DNA of 64,000 bases from Corynebacterium gottingense (GCF_003693265.1 NZ_RDRE01000008.1:54408-118407); one strand, 5' to 3'; shown: positions 19,217 to 30,963, counted from the stretch's first letter. Program-made: numbers and translations. Notes: a model not told the origin generated them from the sequence alone.

Positions 19217-19350
19217 TCCTCCGGTCAGAAGTTGAACAAAAATGACCGGAGGTCTCCCCCACCCAGCGCGGGGCGACCCGGACCGGGGCAATCGCTTACC
19301 GACGCTTCCGTGTTGACGGTCCAGGCGCTTACGGGGTACTCCCCTCCAAG
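19217..19350 (-). ncRNA. yybP-ykoY manganese riboswitch
   Basis: Read on the minus strand, the leader begins with GGAGGGGAGTA (19347-19337) and ends with GGGGGAGACCTCC. These are the two conserved strands of the yybP-ykoY Mn2+ aptamer, whose GGGGAGUA loop and AGACC strand close stem P1. Immediately downstream CCTCCGGTCA (19252-19243) can pair with TGACCGGAGG (19227-19218), which contains the ribosome site of the terC-like gene. The CCUCC strand can therefore pair either with the aptamer 5' strand or with the ribosome site. Placement before a TerC gene is the classic context. Confidence 0.85.
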
Positions 19351-19393
19351 CTCGTCCAACAATACACCACCCTGTGCGCCGCGCGAGTCACGG

Positions 19394-19996
19394 CTACACA
19401 GCGAACGGGTCCTCGTCAGCGTCAAGGTTCAGGCGGAGCTCGATAGCGGAAGCAACCTCGCGCGCCACATCCACTCCACACTCGGCTGCGACGAATGCCG
19501 CCGCCATATCCGTCCCGGCCGACACTCCAGAAGACGTCCATCGGTCGCGGTCATGCACCCACCGGGCAGATTTGCGCCAGTCGATGTCGCACCCGAAGCC
19601 AGTGGCCCATGCAAATGCCCGCTTGTTGCTGGTTGCCGCATATCCCTCAAGGAGTCCCGCTGCGGCGAGCAGTGCCGAGCCCGTACACACCGACATGACG
19701 ACACTCGCGCCGTTCGCCATCGAGGTGAGATTTCGAAGAAATTCCTCGTCACGGGCAAGCGTTCGCGTCCCGAGCCCTCCGGGGATAAAGAGCACGTCGC
19801 CGCTTTTCTGCGCGTAGGAGCCATCGACCTCGAATCGCACACCCTGGGACGCGCCCACCGGTCTCCCATCCGGCGAGAGTAGCTCGGTGTCCCACCCTTC
19901 AACCTTGGACAATATCTCCAACGGCCCAGCCACGTCGAGGAGTTCGAATTCCTCAAACAGGACGATCGAGAATCTCCTCGAGCTACGGTGCGACAT
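19394..19996 (-). CDS. DJ-1/PfpI family protein
   Basis: 200 residues, DJ-1/PfpI fold. FSIVLFEEFELLDVAGPLEIL is the typical N-terminal strand-helix, and SVCTGSALLAAAGLLEGYAATSNK contains the nucleophile-elbow cysteine. Resembles isonitrile hydratase/AraC-cofactor type members more than YajL, but substrate is unknown. It starts directly after the ftsK stop (19997), probably co-transcribed. Confidence 0.88.
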   Translation of the reverse strand: MSHRSSRRFSIVLFEEFELLDVAGPLEILSKVEGWDTELLSPDGRPVGASQGVRFEVDGSYAQKSGDVLFIPGGLGTRTLARDEEFLRNLTSMANGASVVMSVCTGSALLAAAGLLEGYAATSNKRAFAWATGFGCDIDWRKSARWVHDRDRWTSSGVSAGTDMAAAFVAAECGVDVAREVASAIELRLNLDADEDPFAV

Positions 19997-22900
19997 CTAG
20001 AACGCCCCGCCAGTCGGGTTGTAGGTCGCCTCCACCGTGCGGGTGTCGTCGCCCGATGCGTCTGGGGCGTCGCTTGGCGACGCCGCGTCGTCGTCAAGCG
20101 ACTGCTCCTTGGGTGCCTCCGCGGGGTCCGCGCCCTTGATCATCCAAATGATGGTCTCCAATTCCTCGGGCTTGACCAACACTTCGCGGGCCTTCGAGCC
20201 CTCGGACGGGCCAACGACGCCGCGGGACTCCATGAGGTCCATGAGGCGGCCCGCCTTGGCGAAGCCGATGCGCAGCTTGCGCTGCAGCATCGACGTCGAG
20301 CCGAGCTGGGAGGTCACCACGAGTTCGACGGCCTCGAGCAGATCGTCGAGGTCCTTTCCGATGTCGTCGTCGATGACCTTCTTCTCTGCCTGCTTCTCCT
20401 CGGTGACACCCTCGACGTAGTCGGGCTCGTCCTGAGACTTGGCGGCGTCGACCACAGCCTGAATTTCCTCGTCGGTGACGAAGGCGCCCTGCATGCGCTG
20501 CGGCTTGCCGGCACCCTGCGGGATAAACAGCCCGTCGCCCATACCGATGAGTTTCTCGGCGCCGCCCTGATCCAGGATGACGCGGGAGTCAGTCAGCGAG
20601 GAGGTAGCGAACGCGAGGCGCGAAGGCACGTTGGTCTTGATCAGGCCGGTGACGACGTCCACGGAGGGGCGCTGCGTCGCGAGCACCAGGTGGATGCCGG
20701 CTGCACGCGCCTTCTGCGTGATGCGCACGATCGACTCCTCGATCTCCTTGGGCGCGGTCATCATCAGGTCGGCGAGCTCGTCGACCACGCACACGATGAA
20801 CGGGTACGGGCGCATCTCGCGCTCCGAGCCGGGCGGTGCCTGGATGTCGCCGCTGCGGACCTTCCGGTTGAAGTCCTTGATGTGGCGCACGCGCGCCTGC
20901 TTCATGTCCAGGTAGCGCTGCTCCATCTCCTCCACCAACCACTGGAGGGCGGCCGCGGCCTTCTTCGGCTGCGTAATGATCGGGGTGATCAGGTGCGGGA
21001 TGCCCTCGTACGGAGTCAGCTCGACCATCTTGGGATCCACGAGGATCAGGCGGACGTCCTCCGGGGTCGCGCGGGTGAGCAGCGACACCAGCATCGAGTT
21101 GACGAAGGCGGACTTACCGGAACCGGTCGAGCCGGCCACCAGCAGGTGCGGCATCTTCTGCACCGAGGACGCGATGAAGTCGCCCTCGATGTCCTTGCCC
21201 AGGCCGATAAGCATCGGGTCCTCGTCGGTGGCCACCTTCGGCGCGTCGAGCACGTCGCGCAGTCGGACCATCTCGCGGTCGCGGTTCGGCACCTCGATGC
21301 CCACGGCGGACTTGCCCGGGATCGGGGTCAGCAGGCGTACGTTGTCCGTCGCCACCGCGTACGCCAGGTTGGACTGCAGGTTGGTGATCTTGGAGACTTT
21401 CACGCCTGGGCCGAGCTCGACCTCGTAGCGCGTCACCGTCGGGCCGCGCGAAAATCCGGTGACCTGGGCGTTGACCTTAAACTCCTCGAAGACGTCCGTA
21501 ATCGCCTCGATCATGCGGTCATTCGCCTCGGTCCGCGTCTTCGGAGCGCTGCCCTGGATGAGCAAGTCTGTCGACGGCAGCGCGTAGTCCGAGTTGCGCT
21601 GAATCTTGCGCGCACGCTGCTGCGCCGGGTCGACGCTTGCTGCCTCCACCTCGGACTTCGGGGTTGAGGCCGGAACTGCGGACGCGTCGACACCGGAGCG
21701 GGCGACGATCGCCTTGCGCACGGCTTCGCGGGAGCTGCTCACTGCGTCACCGGCTGCCTCAGCGGCGGCACCCGCCGCGGAAGCGCCCGCGCCAGCAGCA
21801 GCGCCCGCCGCCGCAGTGGAACCTGCGGCCCCTGCAGCCTTCGCCGCGCCTGCGGCCCCGGCTGCAGCACCTGCAACGCCGCCCGCAGCTTCCGCGGTGC
21901 GCTTCAGGACCTTGGTCTCCCCGTCGTCACTGTGTTTGCGTGCGCGGGTGGCGCCGCGCTTCGAAGACGCAGGGGCAGGATCGTCGTGTACCTCGGGCTC
22001 GGCAGGAGCGTCGAAGGCCTCCGTGACCGGTTCGCCGAAGTCGTCCACCCGCTGTCGGTCGAACGCCTCAGTCGGATCGGAGTGCTGCTCGTCCGTCGGG
22101 TAGTTGTCCATCGGCGTGCGGCGACGCGGACGGGTCCGGCGCAGACGCTCTCGGCGCGCCTCCTCGCGGTCGGGCCGCTCGGCGCGGTCGGGCCGGGCGG
22201 GGCGTTCCCGTCGCGGCGCGGGCCGTCGGTTGGAGCGGCGCTCGCGACCTTCGGCGATGTCGTCGAGGTCGCGTTCGACGTGGCCGTACAAATCATCGTC
22301 CAAGCCGTCAGCGTCGTCATCATCAACGTCGTCGTCGCTTGGGTTTCTGGTGGCGTCGAAAAGCTCGGAAATGCGCGCGACGACGTAGTCGTACGCCTGG
22401 CGCACGGTAATACCGGTGGTTTTCAGCGCGCCGTACACGATCACGAGTGCGAGGAGCGGGATCGCAACGTACGAGGAGAAGCCTTTGGCCAAAAGGCCGC
22501 CGGTGTATGCGCCGATGACACCTCCGGCAATGCGGCGCGTCTCCCAATCTGCGGGGGTGCCGGCGAAGACGTGGACGAGTCCGAGCATGGCCACCGCGAT
22601 AATGCCCAGGCCCAGCGAGACCCGGTTGCGGACGTCCCGCGGCGTGCGCACATTGAGCATCAACGCGATGGCGATCCCGACGAGGAGGACCGGCAGGATG
22701 AGCGCGCCAGCACCGATTACCCAGTGGGTTACTGTGGCGATGAGCTCGCCAATCGGACCGGCGATGTCCAACCACACCGATGCACCGATGACCGCGGCGA
22801 GGCCAATAAGGAGTAGTCCCCACGCATCCGCGTGCTCGGCTATGCTGTCACGACCGCGCCGCGGGAGGCCCCTGCCGTCGTCGCCGAGTTCGGCCTGCTC

Positions 22901-23344
22901 GCCACGATCGTCATAATCGTCGTAGTCGTTGTGGTCGGCGTAGTCGTTATGGTCGTCGCCGCGGCGGGCGGATCGCTTTGCGCTCCTCGTACGGGTGCGT
23001 TGTTGCACGTGCTCCTCTTCATCATCAAACGGGTCAAAGCTGTCGTCGAGTTCTTCGTCGGTGGCGTACCGGCCACCGCGGCCACCGCGACCATCACGGC
23101 CACCGCTGACGCGACGGGACAGGCCCCCGAACACGCCCCTCACCCCGCGCGCCGCAGAGCTTGCTGCCGCTCCGATCGAGCGACCGACCACGCTGGTGGC
23201 CGAGCCGACGCGCTCGTCGGCAGTTTCCGCGGCCACCATTGATGATGTCGGCGGGTGCGTCAGCGACACGGGGCCATTGCGCCGCGTCGACGACCCGCTC
23301 GAGCGGGGACGCGTTGAGCGTGGTGCGGAATTTTTGACAGACAT
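19997..23344 (-). CDS. ftsK: DNA translocase FtsK
   Basis: 1115 residues. Order: acidic/basic low-complexity start, four membrane helices (~170-330, e.g. [19 protein letters not shown]), a long Arg/Asp- then Ala/Gly-rich linker (~350-590), and the RecA-like motor with Walker A GSTGSGKS, Walker [11 protein letters not shown] and [22 protein letters not shown]-terminal gamma winged helix ([26 protein letters not shown]) reads KOPS. It moves DNA at the division septum. The ATG at 23344 follows a -10-like TAGAGT by 7 nt (leaderless); the frame stays open to 23431. Confidence 0.96.
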   Translation of the reverse strand: MSVKNSAPRSTRPRSSGSSTRRNGPVSLTHPPTSSMVAAETADERVGSATSVVGRSIGAAASSAARGVRGVFGGLSRRVSGGRDGRGGRGGRYATDEELDDSFDPFDDEEEHVQQRTRTRSAKRSARRGDDHNDYADHNDYDDYDDRGEQAELGDDGRGLPRRGRDSIAEHADAWGLLLIGLAAVIGASVWLDIAGPIGELIATVTHWVIGAGALILPVLLVGIAIALMLNVRTPRDVRNRVSLGLGIIAVAMLGLVHVFAGTPADWETRRIAGGVIGAYTGGLLAKGFSSYVAIPLLALVIVYGALKTTGITVRQAYDYVVARISELFDATRNPSDDDVDDDDADGLDDDLYGHVERDLDDIAEGRERRSNRRPAPRRERPARPDRAERPDREEARRERLRRTRPRRRTPMDNYPTDEQHSDPTEAFDRQRVDDFGEPVTEAFDAPAEPEVHDDPAPASSKRGATRARKHSDDGETKVLKRTAEAAGGVAGAAAGAAGAAKAAGAAGSTAAAGAAAGAGASAAGAAAEAAGDAVSSSREAVRKAIVARSGVDASAVPASTPKSEVEAASVDPAQQRARKIQRNSDYALPSTDLLIQGSAPKTRTEANDRMIEAITDVFEEFKVNAQVTGFSRGPTVTRYEVELGPGVKVSKITNLQSNLAYAVATDNVRLLTPIPGKSAVGIEVPNRDREMVRLRDVLDAPKVATDEDPMLIGLGKDIEGDFIASSVQKMPHLLVAGSTGSGKSAFVNSMLVSLLTRATPEDVRLILVDPKMVELTPYEGIPHLITPIITQPKKAAAALQWLVEEMEQRYLDMKQARVRHIKDFNRKVRSGDIQAPPGSEREMRPYPFIVCVVDELADLMMTAPKEIEESIVRITQKARAAGIHLVLATQRPSVDVVTGLIKTNVPSRLAFATSSLTDSRVILDQGGAEKLIGMGDGLFIPQGAGKPQRMQGAFVTDEEIQAVVDAAKSQDEPDYVEGVTEEKQAEKKVIDDDIGKDLDDLLEAVELVVTSQLGSTSMLQRKLRIGFAKAGRLMDLMESRGVVGPSEGSKAREVLVKPEELETIIWMIKGADPAEAPKEQSLDDDAASPSDAPDASGDDTRTVEATYNPTGGAF

Positions 23345-23458
23345 GGCTGTCACTCTAATACCTCGAGTCACATACTTCCCATAGGCAACTCGGGGTGGCG
23401 CGGAAAAACCTCGCCGCATCGAGGGAGCCACTCCCCCATTGGCCCCTTAAGAAACCGA

Positions 23459-24091
23459 CTATCCGACGGACATCTCGTGGCCCTCGAGCAGGTCCTCGTT
23501 TTCCACCCGCACCTTTGCCACTGCGACGCGGCCAACCACCCACAGCAGGAGCTCGCTCGGTGCACCGAAGACGCGGACAACCCGATCACCCCGCTCCGCC
23601 ACCCCAGACTTACCGCCAAGCGTGACGGGCGGCAGGTGCTCCGGGGTGAGGATCACCGGGACCGGCGCCTTGCGCAGCGTCACCTTGCCGTAGCTCGTCG
23701 CGGACTTGAGCAAGCGTTCCTGCGCGGCCGCACTGAGCTCCCTCGGCTGCACATCGGTGCCTTGCGCGCGGCGGACGTCCTCGTGGTGAACAAAGTTTTC
23801 GCCCGTGTTCAGCGGCGCAAAAAGAGGCGCGGCGAATTTGCTCGGACCTGCGAGCCAATCCTTGATGTTGTCCTCGTACGGGCGGTTCCTGGCCTTGTCC
23901 ATCTCCTTGTCCAGCCCCTTGGCCAGCGGCGAGAAGAAGTTGCCAAACCCCCACGGGAGGCGGTGCTCACGCACGTACAGGTGTGCAGCGAGATCGCGGG
24001 TGGTCCAGCCATCGAGCAGCGTCGGGGCGTCGGGACCCAACTGCAGAAGGAGGGCGCCAAGGTTTTCACGTTCACGAGAAGCTAAAGACAT
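23459..24091 (-). CDS. TIGR03085-type DinB/MDMPI-like protein
   Basis: 210 residues. WTTRDLAAHLYVREHRLPWG contains the metal-ligand His typical of mycothiol maleylpyruvate isomerase N-terminal/DinB-like proteins, with a later VHHEDVRRAQG. Corynebacteria make mycothiol, so a mycothiol-linked role is plausible but not shown. The ATG at 24091 (MSLASRERENLG) is preferred over one three codons upstream. Confidence 0.8.
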   Translation of the reverse strand: MSLASRERENLGALLLQLGPDAPTLLDGWTTRDLAAHLYVREHRLPWGFGNFFSPLAKGLDKEMDKARNRPYEDNIKDWLAGPSKFAAPLFAPLNTGENFVHHEDVRRAQGTDVQPRELSAAAQERLLKSATSYGKVTLRKAPVPVILTPEHLPPVTLGGKSGVAERGDRVVRVFGAPSELLLWVVGRVAVAKVRVENEDLLEGHEMSVG

Positions 24092-24111
24092 GGTGCCCAC
24101 CCTAGCGCCTT

Positions 24112-24555
24112 TTAACTCGCAGAACTGGAGAGACTGTGTTCCAGGCTGAAGAACGCCCGAATGATGGGTGCGAACGGCGCGACTTTAGCGTCAGCGGTGA
24201 CGAGCTTGCCACCCTTGGCCCAGCCCAGGTCGGTCACCTGCTGGCCGTCGACGTAGCAGGTACCCACACCACCTTTGAAGTTCATAGAGCACAGCAGCTG
24301 GTCCGCATCAAAGTCACCGATGACGCGCACTCCCCGGGCCTCGCTGTTGCGGAAATTCGGGTCCCCGAACTTGATCACGTCGTACATCCTCCAGGCCGAG
24401 CCATACCCCGGCTCGTGCGGCACCTCAGTGCCCTCAGGCAGCGGGTGTCCGCCGGTCCAGTCCGTGTCGACGTCAGCGTCATCGGCGTGGGCAGCGGGCG
24501 CGAGCAGAATTGTGGCGGCGATCATTGCGGCGGTGGTCTTTGTGCAGTCCATCAT
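24112..24555 (-). CDS. Small secreted protein of unknown function
   Basis: About 147 residues with a signal peptide (KTTAAMIAATILLAPAAHADDAD; likely cut after AHA). The mature part has two Cys (LLCSMNFKGGVGTCYVDGQQV) that could form a disulfide. ATGs at 24555 and 24552 are adjacent. A TATAAA hexamer lies about 8 nt upstream, so it may be leaderless. No family is recognised. Confidence 0.72.
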   Translation of the reverse strand: MMDCTKTTAAMIAATILLAPAAHADDADVDTDWTGGHPLPEGTEVPHEPGYGSAWRMYDVIKFGDPNFRNSEARGVRVIGDFDADQLLCSMNFKGGVGTCYVDGQQVTDLGWAKGGKLVTADAKVAPFAPIIRAFFSLEHSLSSSAS

Positions 24556-24626
24556 AGACCATTTTTATACACACCTGTCAGGAACGCCGCAACCCCCTCG
24601 GTCCGAACTTGCAGGCCGAGGGGGTT

Positions 24627-24639
24627 GGCGTCGCTAAGC
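24627..24639 (-). repeat. Oligonucleotide copy GCTTAGCGACGCC
   Basis: Intergenic copy of the over-represented motif described in the findings, 10 nt beyond the rnj stop codon. The preceding bases on that strand (GCAATTC) match the extended consensus GCATnn. Confidence 0.6.
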
Positions 24640-24648
24640 GAATTGCGG

Positions 24649-26709
24649 CTACAGCGACTCGCGGGTGAGCTCGATGTCGTCGTCCTCAACCGGCAGGTTA
24701 TCCGCAGCCATCGGCACGACCGTCGGCAGAATGACCGGCTCGCGCTTGTACTTCTGCTCAATCGCGCGGGAGACCTTGCGACGCAGCTGCTGCACCATAC
24801 GGTACGGGTCGTTCTCGCCCTCTGCGGCGAGGTCGCCCATCACGCCCTCGACACGCTCGACGAGCTTCTTGTTGAAGTCGCGGTCGTCGTCGGAGAAACC
24901 GGTGGTGGACACGCGCGGAGCCTCCAGCAGCTGACCGGTGCGGTCATCGATCACGCAGGTGATGGACACAACGCCGCCGGATGCGAGCGAGCTGCGGTCT
25001 GCCAGCACGTCCGGGTCGACGTCGCCCATGGTCTCGCCGTCAACGTAGAGCTGACCGACCTGGTACTGGCCGACCACCTTGATCTTGCCAGCGTGCATGT
25101 CCACCACCACGCCGTTCTGCGCCAGCGCGGTGTGCTCCGGGCGGACACCGGTGGAGATCGCGAGCTCCTTGTTTGCGCGCATGTGGCGCCACTCGCCGTG
25201 CACCGGCATCGCGTTCTTCGGCCGCGCCGCATTGTAGAGCTGCAGGAGCTCACCGGCGTAGCCGTGACCGGACGCGTGGACGTGCGCCTCGCTGTTGGTA
25301 ATCACCTTTGCGCCGATCTGCGCAAGGTTGTTGATCACGGCAAAGACGGCTTCCTCGTTGCCCGGGATCAGAGAGGAGGACAGGATGATCGTGTCTCCGT
25401 CGCGGACCGTGATCTGGCGGTGCTCGCGGCGCGACATGCGCGACAGCGCAGCCATCGGTTCGCCTTGCGTGCCGGTGGTGATGAGCACCGTCTTGTGCGG
25501 CGCCATCTTGGCGGCCTCTTCGATCGGGATGATGGTCCCCTTCGGGGCCTTGAGCAGGCTCATCTTCTCCGCGATCTCCATGTTGCGCAGCATGGAGCGG
25601 CCGTTGAACGCGACCTTGCGGTTGTTCGCCACGGCGGCGTTGACCGCCATCTGCACGCGCGACACGTTGGACGCGAAGGACGCGATGACCACGCGCTGCT
25701 TCGCCTGCGCAACGAGGCGGGTCAGGGTGTCCTCGATGCCGGCCTCCGAAGCGGAGATACCCGGGATCGTCGCATTGGTGGAGTCGCAGAGGAAGAGGTC
25801 CACGCCTTCGTCGCCAAGCCTCGACAGCGCGGGGATGTCGGTGGGCTTGCCGTCGTACGGGGTCTGATCCACCTTGACGTCGCCGGTCATGACGACGTGG
25901 CCGGCGCCGGTCTTGATGGACACGCCCAGGCACTCCGGGATGGAGTGGCCGACGTGCCAGAACCGGAGACGGAACTGGCCGAGGGTCACCTCGGAGTCCT
26001 TGTTCACCTCGTGCAGCTTCGGGCGCTGGCGGTGCTCCTTCGTCTTCGCGGCGATGAGCGCGTTGGTAAATCGCGAGGAGTAGATCGGGATGTCCGGGCG
26101 CAGCTTGAGCAGCCACGGGATGGCCCCGATGTGATCCTCGTGCCCGTGCGTGACCACGAGGCCCTCGACCTTGTCCAGCTTGTTCTCAATGGGGCCGAAG
26201 TCCGGCAGGACAAGGTCCACACCCGGTTCGCCGGAATTGGGGAAGAGCACGCCACAGTCCACGATGAGCAACTTGCCGTTGTACTCAAAGACCGTCATGT
26301 TGCGGCCGATCTCAGAAATGCCGCCAAGCGCGTAGATGCGCAGCGTGTCCTTCGCCGGCTTCGGCGGGGCGGGCAGGCGCTTCGTCAGGTCCGCGCCCTG
26401 CATGGACTTCACCGGGTTGCGGCGGCCACCGCCACCGCCACCACCGCGGCCGCGACGGCGCCTGCCGCGGCCGTTGCCGCCACGGCCGTTGCCGTTGCCA
26501 TTGCCGCCGTTCTTGGCGTGGCCACCGTTGCGACCACCGCCGTTCTTGCCGTTGCCGCTTCCGTGGTCGGCGTCGTTGTGGCCGTCGCCCTGGGACTCGT
26601 TGTTGGGGGTCTGCTGGGACGGCGCCTTGAACGCGGGCTGCTGCTCAGCAGGCTCCGGCGGGCCCGCCTTGCGGGTCACCTTGCGGGAGCGATTACGGGG
26701 TTCGTTCAT
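24649..26709 (-). CDS. rnj: Ribonuclease J
   Basis: 686 residues: a ~100-residue Asn/Gly/Arg-rich N-terminal extension ending RRRRGRGGGGGGGRR, then the metallo-beta-lactamase core with VTHGHEDHIGAIPWLL, the beta-CASP region (ITTGTQGEPMAALSRM) and a C-terminal domain. It is a 5'-3' exo/endonuclease in RNA maturation and decay. The glycine-arginine extension is common in actinobacterial RNase J and probably binds RNA. It starts 2 nt after dapA, the 'orf4' position of the C. glutamicum dapB-orf2-dapA-orf4 cluster. Confidence 0.95.
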   Translation of the reverse strand: MNEPRNRSRKVTRKAGPPEPAEQQPAFKAPSQQTPNNESQGDGHNDADHGSGNGKNGGGRNGGHAKNGGNGNGNGRGGNGRGRRRRGRGGGGGGGRRNPVKSMQGADLTKRLPAPPKPAKDTLRIYALGGISEIGRNMTVFEYNGKLLIVDCGVLFPNSGEPGVDLVLPDFGPIENKLDKVEGLVVTHGHEDHIGAIPWLLKLRPDIPIYSSRFTNALIAAKTKEHRQRPKLHEVNKDSEVTLGQFRLRFWHVGHSIPECLGVSIKTGAGHVVMTGDVKVDQTPYDGKPTDIPALSRLGDEGVDLFLCDSTNATIPGISASEAGIEDTLTRLVAQAKQRVVIASFASNVSRVQMAVNAAVANNRKVAFNGRSMLRNMEIAEKMSLLKAPKGTIIPIEEAAKMAPHKTVLITTGTQGEPMAALSRMSRREHRQITVRDGDTIILSSSLIPGNEEAVFAVINNLAQIGAKVITNSEAHVHASGHGYAGELLQLYNAARPKNAMPVHGEWRHMRANKELAISTGVRPEHTALAQNGVVVDMHAGKIKVVGQYQVGQLYVDGETMGDVDPDVLADRSSLASGGVVSITCVIDDRTGQLLEAPRVSTTGFSDDDRDFNKKLVERVEGVMGDLAAEGENDPYRMVQQLRRKVSRAIEQKYKREPVILPTVVPMAADNLPVEDDDIELTRESL

Positions 26710-26711
26710 AC

Positions 26712-27620
26712 TTAGAGAACTCCAGCCTTTTCCATATCTTCACGGAGCGCCTCAAGCTGCGCCGGGGTTGCATCAACCACCGGCAGGCGCGGCGCCCCTA
26801 CGTTGATGCCCTGCAGTCGCAGGGCTGCCTTTGCAAATGTTGCACCGCCGAGCGCTGCTTGCTGTCGAGCAAGCACGGTCAGGGTGTTGGCGTTGATTTC
26901 CCGCGCGCGGGCGAGGTCGCCTTCCTCGAAGCTTGTCACCATGTCACGCATTGCCTGCGGAGCCGCGTGCGCCACGACGGAGATCATTCCGGTCGCGCCA
27001 ACGGACAGCCAGGGCAGGTTGAGCGGGTCGTCCCCGGAGTACCAGGCCAGGCCCGTGCTCTGAATGAGCGGAGCGGCCTCAAAGAAGTTGCCTTTCGCGT
27101 CCTTTACCGCCTGCACTGTCTCGAGTTCAGCCAGCTCAGCAATGGTCTCCCCAGCTATGGGGATTCCGGAGCGGCCGGGAATGTCGTACAGGCAGATCGG
27201 CAGGTCGGTCGCTTCGGCCACGGCGGTGAAGTGGGCCTTTACGCCTGCTTGGGAGGGCTTGGAGTAGTACGGGGTGACTACCAGCAGTGCGTCCGCCCCG
27301 GCATCGCGCGAGGCCTGCGCCAGCGCGATCGAGGTTTTCGTGTTGTTCGTGCCGGCTCCCGCAATCAGCGTTGCGGAGTCACCCACCTCTTCCTTGACCG
27401 CCTTGAGCAGGGCCAGCTTCTCCTCCACCGTGGTGGTCGGGGATTCGCCGGTTGTGCCTGCGAGGACAAGCGAGTCGATTCCATGATCTACAAGGTGGGC
27501 TGCCAACTTTCGGCCTGCATCACAGTCAAGTTCTCCGTTGGAATCGAACGGCGTGACCATTGCAACGCAGACGGTGCCAAAGACTTCTGCACCGAGGTTA
27601 GCTTTCATAGATGTGCCCAT
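26712..27620 (-). CDS. dapA: 4-hydroxy-tetrahydrodipicolinate synthase
   Basis: 302 residues; first committed step of lysine/diaminopimelate synthesis. It has [24 protein letters not shown] with the catalytic Tyr, and AVKDAKGN with the Schiff-base Lys. The ATG at 27620 gives an N-terminus of the same length as C. glutamicum DapA; TAGTCT 8 nt upstream suggests a leaderless start. An ATG at 27608 is the alternative. Confidence 0.96.
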   Translation of the reverse strand: MGTSMKANLGAEVFGTVCVAMVTPFDSNGELDCDAGRKLAAHLVDHGIDSLVLAGTTGESPTTTVEEKLALLKAVKEEVGDSATLIAGAGTNNTKTSIALAQASRDAGADALLVVTPYYSKPSQAGVKAHFTAVAEATDLPICLYDIPGRSGIPIAGETIAELAELETVQAVKDAKGNFFEAAPLIQSTGLAWYSGDDPLNLPWLSVGATGMISVVAHAAPQAMRDMVTSFEEGDLARAREINANTLTVLARQQAALGGATFAKAALRLQGINVGAPRLPVVDATPAQLEALREDMEKAGVL

Positions 27621-27654
27621 GAGCACACAGACTACCCTCTTCGTCAACGCAAGT

Positions 27655-27667
27655 GCTTATCGACGCC
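27655..27667 (+). repeat. Oligonucleotide copy GCTTATCGACGCC
   Basis: Consensus copy of the over-represented motif in the thyX-dapA gap, 18 nt past the thyX stop, with GCAAGT just 5' of it. It is intergenic, so coding bias cannot explain it. Confidence 0.6.
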
Positions 27668-27684
27668 CCTCTGCAACCCCGTCC

Positions 27685-28437
27685 CTACCGCACGTAGGGG
27701 CTGGTGGCCATCCGCGTGCCGTCGGCAAGCTCGCTGATCAAAAAGTCACTGAACAACACTGGTGCCTGACCGCGCAGCAGCTCCAGGCACTCGACGGCGA
27801 GCGTGCGGATCTCCACGTCCGCGTGCTCGGACGCCCGTGAGGCGATGAACCCGCGCCACGCGCGGTAGTTTCCGGTGACGACGAACCTGGTTTCGGTCGC
27901 GTTGGGCAGGATCGCGCGCGCGGCTTGGCGGGCCTTCTTCTTGCGCAGCAACGCGTTCGGCTCCGAGGCCATGTTTTCTTCCAGGGCCTGCAGCAGCTCG
28001 TCGTATACAAAGCGTGAGTCGTCCACCGCGCGCAGGAACATGCGCGAAAGTTCCTCGTCGTCCGCGATGATGTCAGGGACGACAACCTCGTTGTCGTCGC
28101 TGTGCACGAAGCGCTGCGACAGCTGGGAGAAGGAAAAGTGCCGGTGGCGGAGCAGCTCGTTGCCCGCCGCGCGCGACAGTCCGCGGATGTACAGGGTCGC
28201 GGTGGCGTGTTCGAGCAGCGCGTCGTGCCCGACGTCCAGGATGTGGTGCAGGTAGGCGTCGTTCGCCGCCGTGTGCGGGTTGGGACGGTCAAAGGACTCG
28301 TAGCAGGCCCGGCCCGCAAACTCCACGAGCGATTCCGCGTCTGTGGCCGTGGGATCGGCCTCCCACGCCACGCCCTCGGGGGCGCGGAACTGGGAGGCAG
28401 CGATGAGCTGGACATCCAAGTGCGAGGAAACGGCCAT
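27685..28437 (-). CDS. thyX: FAD-dependent thymidylate synthase
   Basis: 250 residues. The ThyX motif [14 protein letters not shown] fits RHR-x7-S-x-R. It makes dTMP from dUMP using methylene-tetrahydrofolate and NADPH/FAD. The gene between dapB and dapA matches the 'orf2' of the C. glutamicum dap cluster. The stop of dapB is four bases upstream of its ATG. Confidence 0.95.
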   Translation of the reverse strand: MAVSSHLDVQLIAASQFRAPEGVAWEADPTATDAESLVEFAGRACYESFDRPNPHTAANDAYLHHILDVGHDALLEHATATLYIRGLSRAAGNELLRHRHFSFSQLSQRFVHSDDNEVVVPDIIADDEELSRMFLRAVDDSRFVYDELLQALEENMASEPNALLRKKKARQAARAILPNATETRFVVTGNYRAWRGFIASRASEHADVEIRTLAVECLELLRGQAPVLFSDFLISELADGTRMATSPYVR

Positions 28438-28441
28438 GTCG

Positions 28442-29456
<1,015 letters not shown>

Positions 29457-29462
29457 CATTTC

Positions 29463-29475
29463 GCTTCTCGACGCC
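29463..29475 (+). repeat. Oligonucleotide copy GCTTCTCGACGCC
   Basis: Copy of the over-represented motif 7 nt after the VOC remnant stop; extended context GCATTTC matches the GCATnn prefix. Confidence 0.55.
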
Positions 29476-29506
29476 CACACCCTCCCCTTCCCCATATACT
29501 GGCACC

Positions 29507-30223
29507 ATGCAACAGTCACGTCAGCACCACGCGCCCCATGTCTCCCACGCCGCCGCAGTCGCCAGCGCCGCCCTCGCCTGTACTCTCGCGCTGACCGCCT
29601 GCTCGCCGGAGTCATCCGATGAGGCTCCCACCCCCTCGAGCGCAGCCACTCCGACGTCTGCGGCAGAGGTTGCTTCCAGCGAACGCCCGGAGGGGGACGT
29701 GGGGGCGTCGGTAAGCACGGTGCCTAAGACGCAGCCTGAAACTCGGGCTGAGACTCCGGCGCAGAAGCTGTCCGCGGCGAGCGATGGCGGGCAGTTCAGC
29801 ACGGAGCAAGTCCGGGTCACGCAGCCGCAGCCAGCTGACCTACAACTGCAGGATGTGCGCGCGGGCTCCCACGGCGATATTGACCGCGTCGTCTTTGAGT
29901 ACGCGGGGACGGGCTTGCCAAGCTACGTGGCGGGGTACGTCGATACGCCGCGGCAACAGGCCTCTGGGAACGTGATGGAGGTGCCGGGCGCGGCGCACCT
30001 CGAAGTGAATGTGCAGGGTACGGCCGGGGATATGATGCGCACCGACGCGCCGATCACGGCGATGGGCAGTAAGGGCGTCGCGGCGGGCAACATCGCGGAC
30101 GTGTACCTGGGTTCGATCTTTGAGGCCGACTCCCAGTTCTTTATCGGGCTGGACGGCCAGCGCGGGTACAAGATCTACACGCTTGAGAACCCGACGCGCG
30201 TCGTGGTCGATATTGCACGATAA
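29507..30223 (+). CDS. AMIN-like domain lipoprotein
   Basis: 238 residues. It has a lipoprotein signal with lipobox LTAC (Cys ~27), an ~80-residue Ser/Thr/Pro-rich linker, then a beta-rich domain (LQDVRAGSHGDIDRVVFEYAGTG, FIGLDGQRGYKIYTLENPTRVVVDI) with the AMIN-like ending NPTRVVVDI. It is probably anchored on the cell surface and binds envelope polymers, though this is inferred from the domain. TATACT sits 6 nt before the ATG (leaderless). A broken paralogue follows. Confidence 0.82.
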   Translation: MQQSRQHHAPHVSHAAAVASAALACTLALTACSPESSDEAPTPSSAATPTSAAEVASSERPEGDVGASVSTVPKTQPETRAETPAQKLSAASDGGQFSTEQVRVTQPQPADLQLQDVRAGSHGDIDRVVFEYAGTGLPSYVAGYVDTPRQQASGNVMEVPGAAHLEVNVQGTAGDMMRTDAPITAMGSKGVAAGNIADVYLGSIFEADSQFFIGLDGQRGYKIYTLENPTRVVVDIAR

Positions 30224-30253
30224 GCGGGGCGGGAGCGCCACGGGAGGCATACA

Positions 30254-30963
30254 TTGGCAGTTACGCCATCGTTTCCTGTCATTCGCCTGTCTACACGCTC
30301 GGCCTGCGGAACCGTTGCGAGCATTGCCGCGGTTTCCATCCTGCTCGCCGGTTGCGCCAACGAGGGTGTCAGCGGCCCAGAGACCGTTACCGCCCAGTCG
30401 ACGACACAGGTAACGGAGGACACGGATGCGAAGACCCACGATCCCGGCGCGAGTGTGGTGGCTACAACCGGCAGGCCCGGCGACAAGATAGCGCTCGCGC
30501 CGCTGACCAAAGCGCTGGTCACGCCGTCAGCGGAGGCATTTCGGGAAGTGGGTACTCGAACCCGGGCACGCCCGAGGTCCTCCTCCGTGACGTTCGTGCC
30601 GCAGAGCACGAGGGGTTCGACCGGCTGGTCTTTGAGTTTTCGGGGAACCCGGAGGTCGTCGAGAAAGCTATGACTTATCAAGATGCCCCGGACCAGCAAG
30701 GCACCGGAGACATTGAACCCGTCAAGGGCAATGCGTACCTTCCGGTTTTGCTGCGACGGGTGGCAGTCGTTGACATACCCGAAGGGCACCAGTTTGTTGG
30801 TCGTGGCAGTTTAGGCGTGGCGGCGGGCAACATTCTTGATGCATTCAACTCTGGTGGCACCGAAGGCGATTCGCTCTTCTACGTGGGCCTGGACTCCGAG
30901 CGCGACTTCACGTTCCAGATGTTTGAGAACCCGACGCACGTAGTACTCGACTTTCCCAAGTAG
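30254..30963 (+). pseudogene. Frameshifted AMIN-like lipoprotein paralogue
   Basis: A TTG after GGGAGG opens MAVTPSFPVIRLS... with lipobox LAGC. Near 30540 the correct reading moves to another frame, which continues GSGYSNPGTPEVLLRDVRAAEHEGFDRLVFEFSG and ends FENPTHVVLDFPK. This parallels the intact gene upstream (FEYAG...LENPTRVVVDI). It is one gene split by an indel in ATTTCGGGAAGTGGG, a true pseudogene or a sequencing error. Confidence 0.75.

Noticed and set aside
24136..26715. 859-codon plus-strand frame
   Set aside because: Antisense of rnj and the secreted protein gene; Val/Arg/His-rich shadow.
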